DNA of 64,000 bases, from positions 1,193,625 to 1,257,624 of the forward strand of contig NZ_KI912268.1 in the NCBI RefSeq assembly GCF_000242615.2, in the 5' to 3' direction. The position numbers were made by a program, and so were the translations under genes. This document shows positions 17,957 to 26,241 of this stretch, piece by piece. The notes below the pieces were generated by a model. That model made no database searches. It was not told the origin of the DNA and was given only the letters and a program-made list of their open reading frames with translations. Position 1 is the first letter of the stretch, and every line of letters begins with the position of its first letter. The stretch is from Holophaga foetida DSM 6591 (GTDB lineage Bacteria > Acidobacteriota > Holophagae > Holophagales > Holophagaceae).

Positions 17957-18465
17957 TTCTTCTCCTTCTCGCCCTTGTCCTCGCTGGTGACGATGGAGGC
18001 CTCGTCGGCCCCGCCTTCACGGCAGATCTGGAAGAGCTCGTTCACGTACTTGAAGGGAAGGTCGGCCTCCGCCTTGACGAAGACCCGCTTGTCCGCGAGG
18101 TAGTCCGTGGACTTCCGGATGAAGCCCACCAGGGCCTTGCGGCCCTCGGTGGAGCTCATATCCCAGCCCGTGGTCTTCTGGGACTCCTTGGCGTCCTTGT
18201 CGTCCAGCAGCACGAAGCCGGGGCCCACGACCTTGCTGAAGTCCTTGGGATCCCGCTTGGCTGGCAGCATCAGTGTGAGGTACTTGGCGCTCTTGTCGGT
18301 CTCCGCCTTGACGCTGTGCTTGGCCAGCGGCAGCTTCACGGCATCATTCACGGCCGGGGTGATCACGATGAAGATGATCAGCAGCACCAGCACGATGTCC
18401 ACGAGGGGGGTGACGTTGATGTCGGCCTTCGCGCCGCCCTTCTTCCCACCTACATCCATGGCCAT
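17953..18465 (-). CDS. exbD: ExbD/TolR-family protein (first copy)
   Basis: This 170-residue protein has the family helix DINVTPLVDIVLVLLIIFIV near residues 15-35, including the membrane Asp, and a periplasmic domain with an insertion relative to short ExbD proteins. It lies 9 bases after exbB and overlaps the next exbD by 4 bases. Two ExbD genes after one ExbB is common in TonB systems dedicated to one substrate. Its place in the operon indicates it powers the receptors of this locus. Confidence 0.92.
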   Translation of the reverse strand: MAMDVGGKKGGAKADINVTPLVDIVLVLLIIFIVITPAVNDAVKLPLAKHSVKAETDKSAKYLTLMLPAKRDPKDFSKVVGPGFVLLDDKDAKESQKTTGWDMSSTEGRKALVGFIRKSTDYLADKRVFVKAEADLPFKYVNELFQICREGGADEASIVTSEDKGEKEKK

Positions 18466-18474
18466 GGTTTTCTC

Positions 18475-19209
18475 CTAGGCCCGGCTCTCGCGGCGGATGA
18501 ACTCGTCGATCATCTGGGAGGCGGCGTTGTTGATGGAGGTGATGACCTGGTCCTGCTTGTTGGTGAGGATGTTGTAGAACCAGACGGCGGGGATGGCGAC
18601 CACGAGACCCAGGGCGGTGGTGGCCAGGGCTTCGCCGATGGAGCCGGCCAGGGCGTTGATATCCCCGGCGCCCTTGGTCTTGAGGTCCGAGAAGACCTTG
18701 ATGATGCCGATCACGGTGCCCAGCAGGCCGATGAAGGGGGAGGCGGAGGCGATGGTGGCCAGGGTGCCCATGCCCTTCTTCAATAGCTCGGTGACCTCGG
18801 AGGTGCCGCGCTCGATGGCGCGCTCCACGGGGTTGATCACATCATGGTTCTCGTGGGTGGCCTGGAGCTGCTTCTCGTACTGGTAGATGTCCAGGCCGTG
18901 CTTCAGCACCAGGGCGATGTGGCTCCTCTGGTGGGTGGCGGCGGCGCGCTTGGCGGCCTCGAAGTCACCCTGGCGCAGGGTGTCCATGAAGAGCTTGAGG
19001 AACTTCCGGGAGGCGGAGGCGCTGGCGGCATACATGGTGGCCCGTTCGATCACCAAGTAGATCTGGAAGAGGAACAAGGCGATCAGCAGCAGGATGATGC
19101 ACTTGTTGGGAATCGAGGCGGCGGCCCAGATGGCGGCTGGGCCGAAGGCATCGCCCTTGGCCCCTTCCACGAGGCCAAGGTTCAGGAGGGAAGCTGGGAA
19201 AGAACACAT
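18475..19209 (-). CDS. exbB: ExbB/TolQ-family motor protein
   Basis: This 244-residue protein shows the three-helix MotA/TolQ/ExbB layout: a first helix near residues 37-60 (IILLLIALFLFQIYLVIE), then a long cytoplasmic stretch, then two helices (about 150-175 and 190-215) with ASPFIGLLGTVIGI and the AIGEALATTALGL segment. It forms the proton channel with ExbD. It is followed after 9 bases by two exbD genes and is 50 bases downstream of the TetR gene of the same unit, so it probably belongs to the riboswitch-led operon, although a separate promoter in the 50-base gap cannot be excluded. Confidence 0.92.
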   Translation of the reverse strand: MCSFPASLLNLGLVEGAKGDAFGPAAIWAAASIPNKCIILLLIALFLFQIYLVIERATMYAASASASRKFLKLFMDTLRQGDFEAAKRAAATHQRSHIALVLKHGLDIYQYEKQLQATHENHDVINPVERAIERGTSEVTELLKKGMGTLATIASASPFIGLLGTVIGIIKVFSDLKTKGAGDINALAGSIGEALATTALGLVVAIPAVWFYNILTNKQDQVITSINNAASQMIDEFIRRESRA

Positions 19210-19259
19210 GACAAGTCCTTGAAGAGATAGACAAAGGGCCGTTCCGACAGGAACCTTGA

Positions 19260-19961
19260 TCAGGGAGTGAAGAAAAAGTCGACATCCATTGGCCCCCCGT
19301 TCGGCAAGGGCTCCTGGAGCAGGCTTCGGGTCTCACCCATGGGAAGCTCCAGCATGGCGAGGATGCGTTCCATCAGAACCTGCTCCTGTTCGTCTGCCGA
19401 ACGCCCTTCGGGATAATCACAGAGGGTGCCCACGATCATCCAGAGGAGGAGCCCCCAGAGGGTGTCGCTCTGGGCCAGGGTCAGGAGCCTACCGCTCTCC
19501 GCCATGGAACAAAGCCGCCTGAAACCGAAGACCGGAAGGCCCTGTCGCAGGGCATCCACCAGGATGGATGGGGCGGGCACCCAGCTCCTCCAATGACGCT
19601 CAGTCAGAAGATCGTGAATAAGGAGACGGGTGGCGAGCACGCACCCCCGGATCGGCTCAGTGCGGTGGAGACAGAGGGTGGTCATGAAGCAGTGGCGCCC
19701 AAGGTTGTGAACCTGAAGGGCGAGCAGCAGGCTTCCGAGCTCCTCCTTGGAGCGGAAGTGGCTGTATACCGTTCCGAAACCCACATCGGCCCGTTGGGCC
19801 ACATCCTGGATCCGAAGCCCCTCGACTCCCCGCTCCTGGAGACACTGAGCGGCTGCCTCCAGGATCCGAATCCGAGTCTGATCACGGCGCCAAGCCCTCC
19901 GCCCCCCTGGAAATTGCCTCGGGGTCCGGGCGGGGAGGTCCTGCGGGCATGTTGGAGACAT
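19260..19961 (-). CDS. TetR-family regulator inside the nitrogenase-like operon
   Basis: This 233-residue protein has a TetR helix-turn-helix (RIQDVAQRADVGFGTVYSHFRSKEEL) preceded by a basic stretch, FPGGRRAWRRD. Its ATG overlaps the stop codon of the NifK-like gene by one base (TGATG), so it is translationally coupled to it. It is a clear paralogue of the regulator at 49770-50474, sharing the basic stretch, ADVGxGTVYxxFxSKExLG, RSWxxxPSxLVxALRQGLP and GFxRLC. Each copy sits in a transcript led by the same type of cobalamin riboswitch. It could sense the imported or processed substrate; ligand and targets are unknown. Confidence 0.88.
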   Translation of the reverse strand: MSPTCPQDLPARTPRQFPGGRRAWRRDQTRIRILEAAAQCLQERGVEGLRIQDVAQRADVGFGTVYSHFRSKEELGSLLLALQVHNLGRHCFMTTLCLHRTEPIRGCVLATRLLIHDLLTERHWRSWVPAPSILVDALRQGLPVFGFRRLCSMAESGRLLTLAQSDTLWGLLLWMIVGTLCDYPEGRSADEQEQVLMERILAMLELPMGETRSLLQEPLPNGGPMDVDFFFTP

Positions 19962-21253
19962 CAGAATAGGCCCCGAATCACCTGTTCCAGGAGGGTGGTG
20001 GCACCCCGCACTCCGAGGAGGGGCCTGGGCAGGAAGTCCGGGATCGGATCGGCGGGAAACTCCAGGTCTAGCGCCGGTATGCCCAAACTCCGGGCCAGCA
20101 TGGCTGCGGCCCCATCGGCGAAGAGGATGTCCACCTCCCCCTGACGCCAGGAACGCCCCCAGGCATCACCCAGGCCATGGGCCTGAAGCCAAACGTGCAG
20201 TTGCTGGGCCAGTTCCGAATCGGCCCCGTCACTGAGCACCACGGAGACCGGCAACATTCCTAGATAGCCATGGAGCCATTGAACCAAGGGGAGGGCCAGG
20301 GAAGCTTCAAGATGGACCGCAAAAGCCGCCCCCTTCAAGGTCTCCAGAGAGCCGACACATCGGTCCAGGAGATGGGCGACCTTACGACGCTCCTGGCGAA
20401 TATCTTCCAGGGCGGGGTTCGGGTCGACCACCGCCGCCTCCGCCACCGCGCGAATCCACGCTTCAGTGGCGGCGTATCCCAAGGGAGCGCCCAGAGGGCC
20501 TTCCACGACACGGCCAGGAAACCTCGCTCCAATCCATGGGACTACTGCGTCTGCAAAAGGGGCATGGACCACCGCCAGGACCTCCGCTGAGGCCATCCGA
20601 GCGCAGGCTTCCCCATCCGCCCCAGCCCCCAGGGCGCAGACGACCTCCAGCCCGCAGAGGCCAAGGAGGCGATGCAGCTCCTCCAGGCTCCCTTCCCAAC
20701 GGGCGTGGGACAGGGAAAGCCCCAGCAGGGCCACCGTGCGGGGTTGAACGGCGGCGGGCTCCAGGTCCAGAGCTTCCAGCATGGCGATGAGCCCCTTCTG
20801 GAAGCCGACGGCGAAGGGGGCCGAAAGTGCGGGCATCTCTACGATGGCACAGGGACGTCCCGGGAGGATTTCATCGGCGCAAGCCCGGAGGTCATCCCCG
20901 ATCAAGGCTGCTCCAGGGGAATTGACGATGGCCAGGGGCCCATCGCCTCGTCCTGCGATGACCTTGAGGGATTCCTCCAGCTTGGCCCTGGCGCCGAAGA
21001 CAATATCGTTGCCGTCCATGGAGGTAGTGGGGATGCGCGGCTGACCGAAGAAGAATGGATCAGCATAGTTCATGCGTTCACGGGCATCCCCCCGGGGGCG
21101 CATGTGCTCGGAAAGGTAGCTGTGAGGCCCCCGGCACCCGGTGGGGCCATGGAGGATCACGTCCCCCTCCCCGAAGCTTTCGAGTCCCAGCAGGACGCCG
21201 GTCAGACCGTCCGGCACTTCGGTCTGTATCAGGGTTCCATTCTCAGAGATCAT
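19961..21253 (-). CDS. NifK-like subunit of a nitrogenase-like reductase
   Basis: This 430-residue protein belongs to the nitrogenase component 1 superfamily. It keeps the segment HGPTGC with Cys40 (equivalent to the second P-cluster cysteine of NifK), the SPGAALIGDDL motif with Ser where nitrogenases have Cys, and MPALSAPFAVGFQKG. The first and third P-cluster cysteines are therefore absent, and it cannot hold a normal P-cluster half. With the partner's three cysteines it could supply the fourth ligand of a single [4Fe-4S] cluster, broadly as in DPOR-type enzymes. The frame is open upstream to 21334, but the ATG at 21253 follows GGGAGGGATGG and gives an 11-base overlap with the fusion gene. 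It is much shorter than NifK (about 520). Function is unknown. Confidence 0.82.
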   Translation of the reverse strand: MISENGTLIQTEVPDGLTGVLLGLESFGEGDVILHGPTGCRGPHSYLSEHMRPRGDARERMNYADPFFFGQPRIPTTSMDGNDIVFGARAKLEESLKVIAGRGDGPLAIVNSPGAALIGDDLRACADEILPGRPCAIVEMPALSAPFAVGFQKGLIAMLEALDLEPAAVQPRTVALLGLSLSHARWEGSLEELHRLLGLCGLEVVCALGAGADGEACARMASAEVLAVVHAPFADAVVPWIGARFPGRVVEGPLGAPLGYAATEAWIRAVAEAAVVDPNPALEDIRQERRKVAHLLDRCVGSLETLKGAAFAVHLEASLALPLVQWLHGYLGMLPVSVVLSDGADSELAQQLHVWLQAHGLGDAWGRSWRQGEVDILFADGAAAMLARSLGIPALDLEFPADPIPDFLPRPLLGVRGATTLLEQVIRGLF

Positions 21254-23423
21254 TGCGCCATCCCTCCCGGGGGGGGAGCAGCAGCGATCGACGCCACCGC
21301 TCCGCCAGGTCCAATCCAGCAAAGAAACCCGCATCGGGGCAGTAGGGGAGCAGTTCCACCCGGCATTCCGCTGGCTGGGTGGGCCAGACCGTGTTGGCCA
21401 GCGTCAGATCCGGCATCAGTTCACGGATATCCCGATCCCGCTGTTCCCGGGTATATCCGGTAACCACCGGCAGGTGGCGGGCGTATCGCGTGTGGAACGT
21501 GTCGTCCCAAGCGGAGGGAAGGATGCCCACTTTCACGATCTCCATCCCCAATTCCAGGGCCAATTCCAGGATCCAGTCCACCCGGTGGTTCGGGGTGACG
21601 ATCAGAACCCGAAGTCCCTCAAAGGCGGGGCGTAGGCGCTCGATGCCCTGCTCGTAGCGTTCGAGGTTCTCGGCAATCAGTGCCCTCGCCTCTCCCTCCT
21701 TCCCGAATAGCTCCCCCAGGGTCTGGAGCCAGAGGCAGGTGGCTCCGAAACCGACCGGATAGGGAACCTCTAGGAAGGGTACCTGGAAGCGGTCCACCAG
21801 GAAGTCCCGGACGGCGCGCCCCATGGCGTCCTCACTGGCCAGGATGTTGAGCTTGGCCTTCTTGAACCCCCGGATCTCTTCCGTGGAGGTGTCCCGGATG
21901 AAGCGGCAGTTGATGCCAATCCCAAGCGCCCCCAGGAGAGCCTTCAGGATCACGAAATTGCCCTCGGTATTGGTGGCCAGATTCTTCTCAGCCACCAGAT
22001 TGACAAAATTACCCTCGGGTTTTTGCTCCGGATCGATGAAGCGCTCCGCGATGCCCACGACGGCGTCAATGATGCCCTGCATATAGTCGCCCGTGAGATT
22101 TCCGTCGGCCTTGAGGGGGAGCACCGACAGGCCAACTAGGCCCCCCTGGCGGGCGGTGAGGGCGCGTTCCACATCGTCGCCGATGATTCCCGCAGCACAG
22201 GTCGTGGCCACAAAGATGGTATTGGGTGCCCGTTGGATCGCATCATCCAGCCCAGCCTCAAGCAGATCTCCTCCGCCAAAGATGGCCACCCGTTCATCCA
22301 TGGCGGTGCAATGGAGTGGCGCGGCGAGCGCCGCGACCGGTGACAGTCCATGCCTGAACCAATTCCTTCGGGCCGAGGCCCCCCGCCCATGCTCGGAGAT
22401 GAAGGCGCAGCTCCGGGGCCCGTGGACCAGGGTCAGGCTGTCCTTCACCTGGAGGGCTGTATGCACCGCGCCATTGAAGGCGCAGCCGTGAAGGATTTCC
22501 TGGCTGCGGACGCTCTTGGACCAGTATCGCCCCTGGGGGACATTCCCGATGGCCCCAATGGGAGCCGATTCACGAATCGGCAATTCCGGGCTTGGAGGTC
22601 TTGCAGGAATGGCCACATGGTGTCCCAGGATCCGGGACTCCAGCACTTCGGGGTCCAGAGGGCGGGCGGGGAAGCTCCAGCCACCTTGGAGTATAGCTGT
22701 GGCCAAACCACCGAACTGAGCTGTGATGGGATGATCGCGAAAGGCCTGGGCCAGCGTCTGCCCCTTGCGCTCCGCTTCCATGAATACATCGTTTCTCGGA
22801 AGATCCAGAAGGAGGGGCACCTGAACCGCTTCCGCGAAGCGATTCACCCGATCCGTCTCGTCCGGGAGCCCCCTACGGTTGAGGAGGATGCCTCCCACGC
22901 GGTAGCCCCCACTCTCAAAATTGCGAATTCCCCGGAGAATGTTGTTGGCGGCATAGAGAGCCATGAACTCGCCGCTGGTGACGATATAGACAAGATCTGC
23001 GTAGGCCTCCCTCAGGGGGACCGCGAAGCCTCCACAGACCACATCCCCCAGGACGTCATAGAGGGTAATGTCGTACCCGCGTTCCTGCAGGCCAAGGGTC
23101 TCAAGCATTTGAAAGGCGCTGAGGATGCCCCGCCCGGCACAACCGACACCGGGTTCAGGTCCTCCGGCCTCCACACAGTCGATGTCCGCGAAGCCCCGCT
23201 CGACCACGTCTTCCAGCCTCCGGCCAGAGGGGCCGGTATGCCTCAGGTAGTCGAGTACGGTCGGAAGCCGCCGCCCCTCAAGGAGGAGCCGCGTGGAATC
23301 CTGCTTCGGGTCACACCCGATCTGGAGGACCTTGGCCCCTTGAAGGGCCATGGCTGCCGAGAGATTGGCCGAAAGCGTGGACTTTCCGATGCCGCCCTTC
23401 CCGTAGATGGCGATCTGCTTCAT
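21243..23423 (-). CDS. NifH-NifD-like fusion of a nitrogenase-like reductase
   Basis: This 726-residue protein fuses an iron-protein domain to a component-1 domain. Residues 1-250 match NifH/BchL/CfbC: P-loop GKGGIGKST at 8-16, CDPKQDST, GGPEPGVGCAGRGI with Cys95, and DVLGDVVCGGFA with Cys130, the two ligands of the bridging [4Fe-4S] cluster. After a Pro-rich linker (about 250-300), the NifD-like domain keeps three cysteines: Cys314 (LHGCAFNGA), Cys339 (HGPRSCAF) and Cys409 (TTCAAGIIGDD). The ATG at 23423 lies 2 bases after the tonB stop. Such fusions are not usual for nitrogenase, DPOR or COR. By family it should be an ATP-driven, low-potential reductase; the operon points to a corrinoid or other tetrapyrrole, but the substrate is an inference. 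Confidence 0.87.
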   Translation of the reverse strand: MKQIAIYGKGGIGKSTLSANLSAAMALQGAKVLQIGCDPKQDSTRLLLEGRRLPTVLDYLRHTGPSGRRLEDVVERGFADIDCVEAGGPEPGVGCAGRGILSAFQMLETLGLQERGYDITLYDVLGDVVCGGFAVPLREAYADLVYIVTSGEFMALYAANNILRGIRNFESGGYRVGGILLNRRGLPDETDRVNRFAEAVQVPLLLDLPRNDVFMEAERKGQTLAQAFRDHPITAQFGGLATAILQGGWSFPARPLDPEVLESRILGHHVAIPARPPSPELPIRESAPIGAIGNVPQGRYWSKSVRSQEILHGCAFNGAVHTALQVKDSLTLVHGPRSCAFISEHGRGASARRNWFRHGLSPVAALAAPLHCTAMDERVAIFGGGDLLEAGLDDAIQRAPNTIFVATTCAAGIIGDDVERALTARQGGLVGLSVLPLKADGNLTGDYMQGIIDAVVGIAERFIDPEQKPEGNFVNLVAEKNLATNTEGNFVILKALLGALGIGINCRFIRDTSTEEIRGFKKAKLNILASEDAMGRAVRDFLVDRFQVPFLEVPYPVGFGATCLWLQTLGELFGKEGEARALIAENLERYEQGIERLRPAFEGLRVLIVTPNHRVDWILELALELGMEIVKVGILPSAWDDTFHTRYARHLPVVTGYTREQRDRDIRELMPDLTLANTVWPTQPAECRVELLPYCPDAGFFAGLDLAERWRRSLLLPPREGWRNDL

Positions 23424-23425
23424 GA

Positions 23426-24205
23426 CTACTCCAGATTGAAGGTGATGGGAACGTGGACCCATGCGGCCACTGCCTCGGAACCTCGATGGGCGGCCACAAA
23501 GATCCAGCGCCGGACGGTATCCATGGCCGCTGCGTCCAGACGGGGGAAGCCACTGGTGGCCTTAATCTCCACCTGGTCCACATGACCATCGGGCTTTACC
23601 AGGACCCGGAGTACCACCGTGCCTGTTTCACGAGCCCGGCGGCAATAGATGGGATAGACAGGGGCGGGGTTGCGAAGATAGGCCGCATCCGCCCTCGGGG
23701 GGACCACATCGCTGCCGGTTCCCCCGAGCCCCCCCCCCACCACGCCGCCCTTCTTGCCGCCAACGACACCACCCACTACCCCTCCAACCTCTCCCCCAGG
23801 GACACCCCCGGGCACACCAATCCCTGCTGGAGTTGGTGATGCCTGGGGAAGCGTTGAAGGCTGTTGGATATCCGTGGGTTCGGGAGACCGCTCGGTTGGT
23901 TTTTCCTCGATTTCCTTGGCCTGCGAAGGGGATGGTCTCGCCTCACCGCCCCCTCCGGCCGGAGGGGGTGGCGGTGGCGGTGGGGGCTCATCACTGATCA
24001 CTTCCCGGATGGAAATGCCGACAACTCGGCGCTCGGGTTGGCAGGACCCGCGACGGAGGCAGAGGATTCCCAGTCCCAGGAGTGCCCCGGTAACGACCCC
24101 AAAAAGGCAAAGGACCAGTATGCGGGAAGGCCGACGGAGGTCACCCGAGAGGTGATCCCGGTAGACCGCATCCAGCAGGGCATCATTCAAGGAACCGGGA
24201 GTCAT
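23426..24205 (-). CDS. tonB: TonB-family energy transducer
   Basis: This 259-residue protein has a short cytoplasmic tail, one helix (about residues 27-50), a proline-rich stretch (EPPPPPPPPP), an unusual Gly/Val-rich segment (GGVVGGVVGGKKGG, about 130-165) and a C-terminal TonB domain (ADAAYLRNPAPVYP through ITFNLE). TonB couples the ExbB/ExbD motor to outer-membrane receptors. It lies between its receptor (56 bases upstream) and the nitrogenase-like fusion (2 bases downstream), so receptor, transducer and reductase are made together. Confidence 0.92.
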   Translation of the reverse strand: MTPGSLNDALLDAVYRDHLSGDLRRPSRILVLCLFGVVTGALLGLGILCLRRGSCQPERRVVGISIREVISDEPPPPPPPPPAGGGGEARPSPSQAKEIEEKPTERSPEPTDIQQPSTLPQASPTPAGIGVPGGVPGGEVGGVVGGVVGGKKGGVVGGGLGGTGSDVVPPRADAAYLRNPAPVYPIYCRRARETGTVVLRVLVKPDGHVDQVEIKATSGFPRLDAAAMDTVRRWIFVAAHRGSEAVAAWVHVPITFNLE

Positions 24206-24261
24206 GGCTCAACTCCAAAAAGGGAATGCCAGCGGCTTCCCCATAAGACGTCTGGGCATCC

Positions 24262-26241
24262 CTAGAAAAGCCACTTGGCGCCGCCCACGAAGGTCCGTTC
24301 GGCCATCGGGTAGCCGAGGTTGTACTCATAGCAGCGGTTGAGTATGTTTTCCACGGAGGCCGTCAACTCAATGGCCTTGAGGGGACGGTAGGCCCCCTTC
24401 AGGCTCAATAGAACGAAGCCGCCCTTGCTGATGTTCAGCCCGTAGGTGCTGCTGGAGCTGTTCCAGTCCGTGGCCCATTCGTGGCCATGGTAGGAAGCAA
24501 TGAACTGGGCGTCCCAGGACTCCTGGCCCAGCTTCATACCCGCCGAAGCGCTCCATTTGGGGGTAGAGGTGAGCGTGCTCCATGCACCGCTGGCCTTCTC
24601 TTCGAAGCGGGTCAGGTAGTTGATGTGGGCGTATGGCTCCAGGACCATCCTGAGCCTCAGGGCCGCACCCAGATCATAGCTGGCGTTCATCTCGAAGCCT
24701 TCCAACTTGGCCTCCCCCGCATTCCGGTAGGTCGAGGCAGTCAGGGCGGAACTGTAGTAGCTGACAATCTTGTCCTTGAAGTCTGTGTGGAAATACGAGA
24801 CGTCCCCCCGGAAGGCCCCCTTCACCACCTCGATCCCCATATCCACAGTGGTGCTCTTCTCGGGGCTCAGCCCGGCGTTGCCCACATAGTGGGTGCCCCA
24901 GGAATAGTAGTCCGCAGCCAACTCCAGCGGGGCGGGGGCCCGGAAGGCGGTTCCGGCATTGGCCTTGATGGTGATGCTCTCGGTGAGCTTGTAGACCACG
25001 CCACCCCGCACCGTGGTGTGATCGAGGCTGTCATCTTTGGCTGTCATGCCGCTCAGGCCAGGCGTATCCAGGATGCTGTTCTCAAAGCGATCGAAGCGCA
25101 GGCCCGCACTCACCAGGAGCCGCTTCTCCAGGAGGCTCATGCGCCCCTCGGCGAAGGCTCCATAACTGTCGTAGCGGGAGTTGGGGTTGTAGGGAGAACC
25201 AGCAGTCCGAACGCTCTGAACCTTGATTCGGTCCCACTGACCCCCGGTAACGATGCGATGGTCCCCCACGGTGAAGGTCTTCTGAAGGCTCAGGCCCTGG
25301 GTGTCCGTGTCGGTCTTGTCCAGAGCGTCAGTACCGGGACCTGAGGAGTAGTCCGCGTTGCTGTACCATTCATCCCGATCCGCCACATAGTAGTATTTTG
25401 CCTGCAGAGACTCAGTGCGGTAATTCAGGTCCAAGGCGTCCCGCTTTTTGTTGTTGTAGTCATCGGGGTCTGCGGAGTAAGTCGCTCCCTGGGAGCCGAT
25501 ATCCCACCCCTTCCAGTGCTGGTACCCCAGGGACAGGTGGTGCCCTGCCGCGATTTCGTATCCCAGGCGTGTCGAAAGCGTCTCGGCCTTGTATCCGCTG
25601 TTTTCAATCGTCCCGTAGTCCGCAGCCTCGTAGTCGCCCTGCCCTTCCCGGCTCAGGGTTGCGGAAAAATCCAACTTCCCAACCTTGCCCTGAGCCTCCC
25701 CAAAGACCTTCCAGTAGTCCCAGGAGCCGCCTTCAACACCAAGGGCACCATGGCAGCCATCCTTGGTTCCCTCCTTGGTGATGATATTGACCACACCACC
25801 CATGGCAGCCGATCCGAATAGCACCGAGGCTGGTCCCTTGACAATCTCTATGCGCTCGATGTCCTGAGCCGGGATCTTAGCCAAGTTAACCGTGCCAGCC
25901 CTGCTGCCATTGATTAGGATCAGCACCCGGCTGGTGTAACTGCTGGACCAGTTGCTTTGGAGTCCCCGGATACCAATAGAACCAGTCAGACAGCCGTTGT
26001 ATTTTGTGACGTGGCCAATGCCCGCCTCGGCGATCAGATCCCCCGCATTCCTGGAGGTTGAGTTCTTGATATCGTCCTGGGAGACAACCTGGACAGAGGC
26101 AGGCACGTCTTTCTTGGCTTCCTTGACGGCAGTGGCCGTGACGATCACTTCCTGGAGATCCGCAGGCTCGGCAGCGGCGCTGGGCAGAGTGGCCAGCAGA
26201 AGCCCCAGTGGAAGCGTGTGTTTATGGGAAAGGGGGTTCAT
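24262..26241 (-). CDS. TonB-dependent outer-membrane receptor, BtuB-like
   Basis: This 659-residue protein has a signal peptide cleaved near SAAA-EP (residue 24), a TonB box (LQEVIVTATA), a plug domain with RIEIVKGPASVLFGSAAMGG and NIITKEG, and a barrel ending in KWLF. Its start overlaps the cbiZ stop by ATGA. A cobalamin riboswitch heads the operon, and B12 riboswitches commonly control BtuB-type receptors, so a corrinoid or related tetrapyrrole is the most likely substrate. Sequence alone cannot separate BtuB from heme or siderophore receptors. Confidence 0.9.
   Translation of the reverse strand: MNPLSHKHTLPLGLLLATLPSAAAEPADLQEVIVTATAVKEAKKDVPASVQVVSQDDIKNSTSRNAGDLIAEAGIGHVTKYNGCLTGSIGIRGLQSNWSSSYTSRVLILINGSRAGTVNLAKIPAQDIERIEIVKGPASVLFGSAAMGGVVNIITKEGTKDGCHGALGVEGGSWDYWKVFGEAQGKVGKLDFSATLSREGQGDYEAADYGTIENSGYKAETLSTRLGYEIAAGHHLSLGYQHWKGWDIGSQGATYSADPDDYNNKKRDALDLNYRTESLQAKYYYVADRDEWYSNADYSSGPGTDALDKTDTDTQGLSLQKTFTVGDHRIVTGGQWDRIKVQSVRTAGSPYNPNSRYDSYGAFAEGRMSLLEKRLLVSAGLRFDRFENSILDTPGLSGMTAKDDSLDHTTVRGGVVYKLTESITIKANAGTAFRAPAPLELAADYYSWGTHYVGNAGLSPEKSTTVDMGIEVVKGAFRGDVSYFHTDFKDKIVSYYSSALTASTYRNAGEAKLEGFEMNASYDLGAALRLRMVLEPYAHINYLTRFEEKASGAWSTLTSTPKWSASAGMKLGQESWDAQFIASYHGHEWATDWNSSSSTYGLNISKGGFVLLSLKGAYRPLKAIELTASVENILNRCYEYNLGYPMAERTFVGGAKWLF

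Noticed and set aside
19961..23423. Genuine nitrogenase (NifHDK)
   Set aside because: The NifK-like chain lacks two of three P-cluster cysteines, the proteins are too short, and no nifB, nifE, nifN or other assembly genes are present in the window.
19961..23423. Dark-operative protochlorophyllide reductase or chlorophyllide reductase
   Set aside because: The iron-protein and D-like domains are fused, no other chlorophyll genes are present, and the control is by a cobalamin riboswitch.
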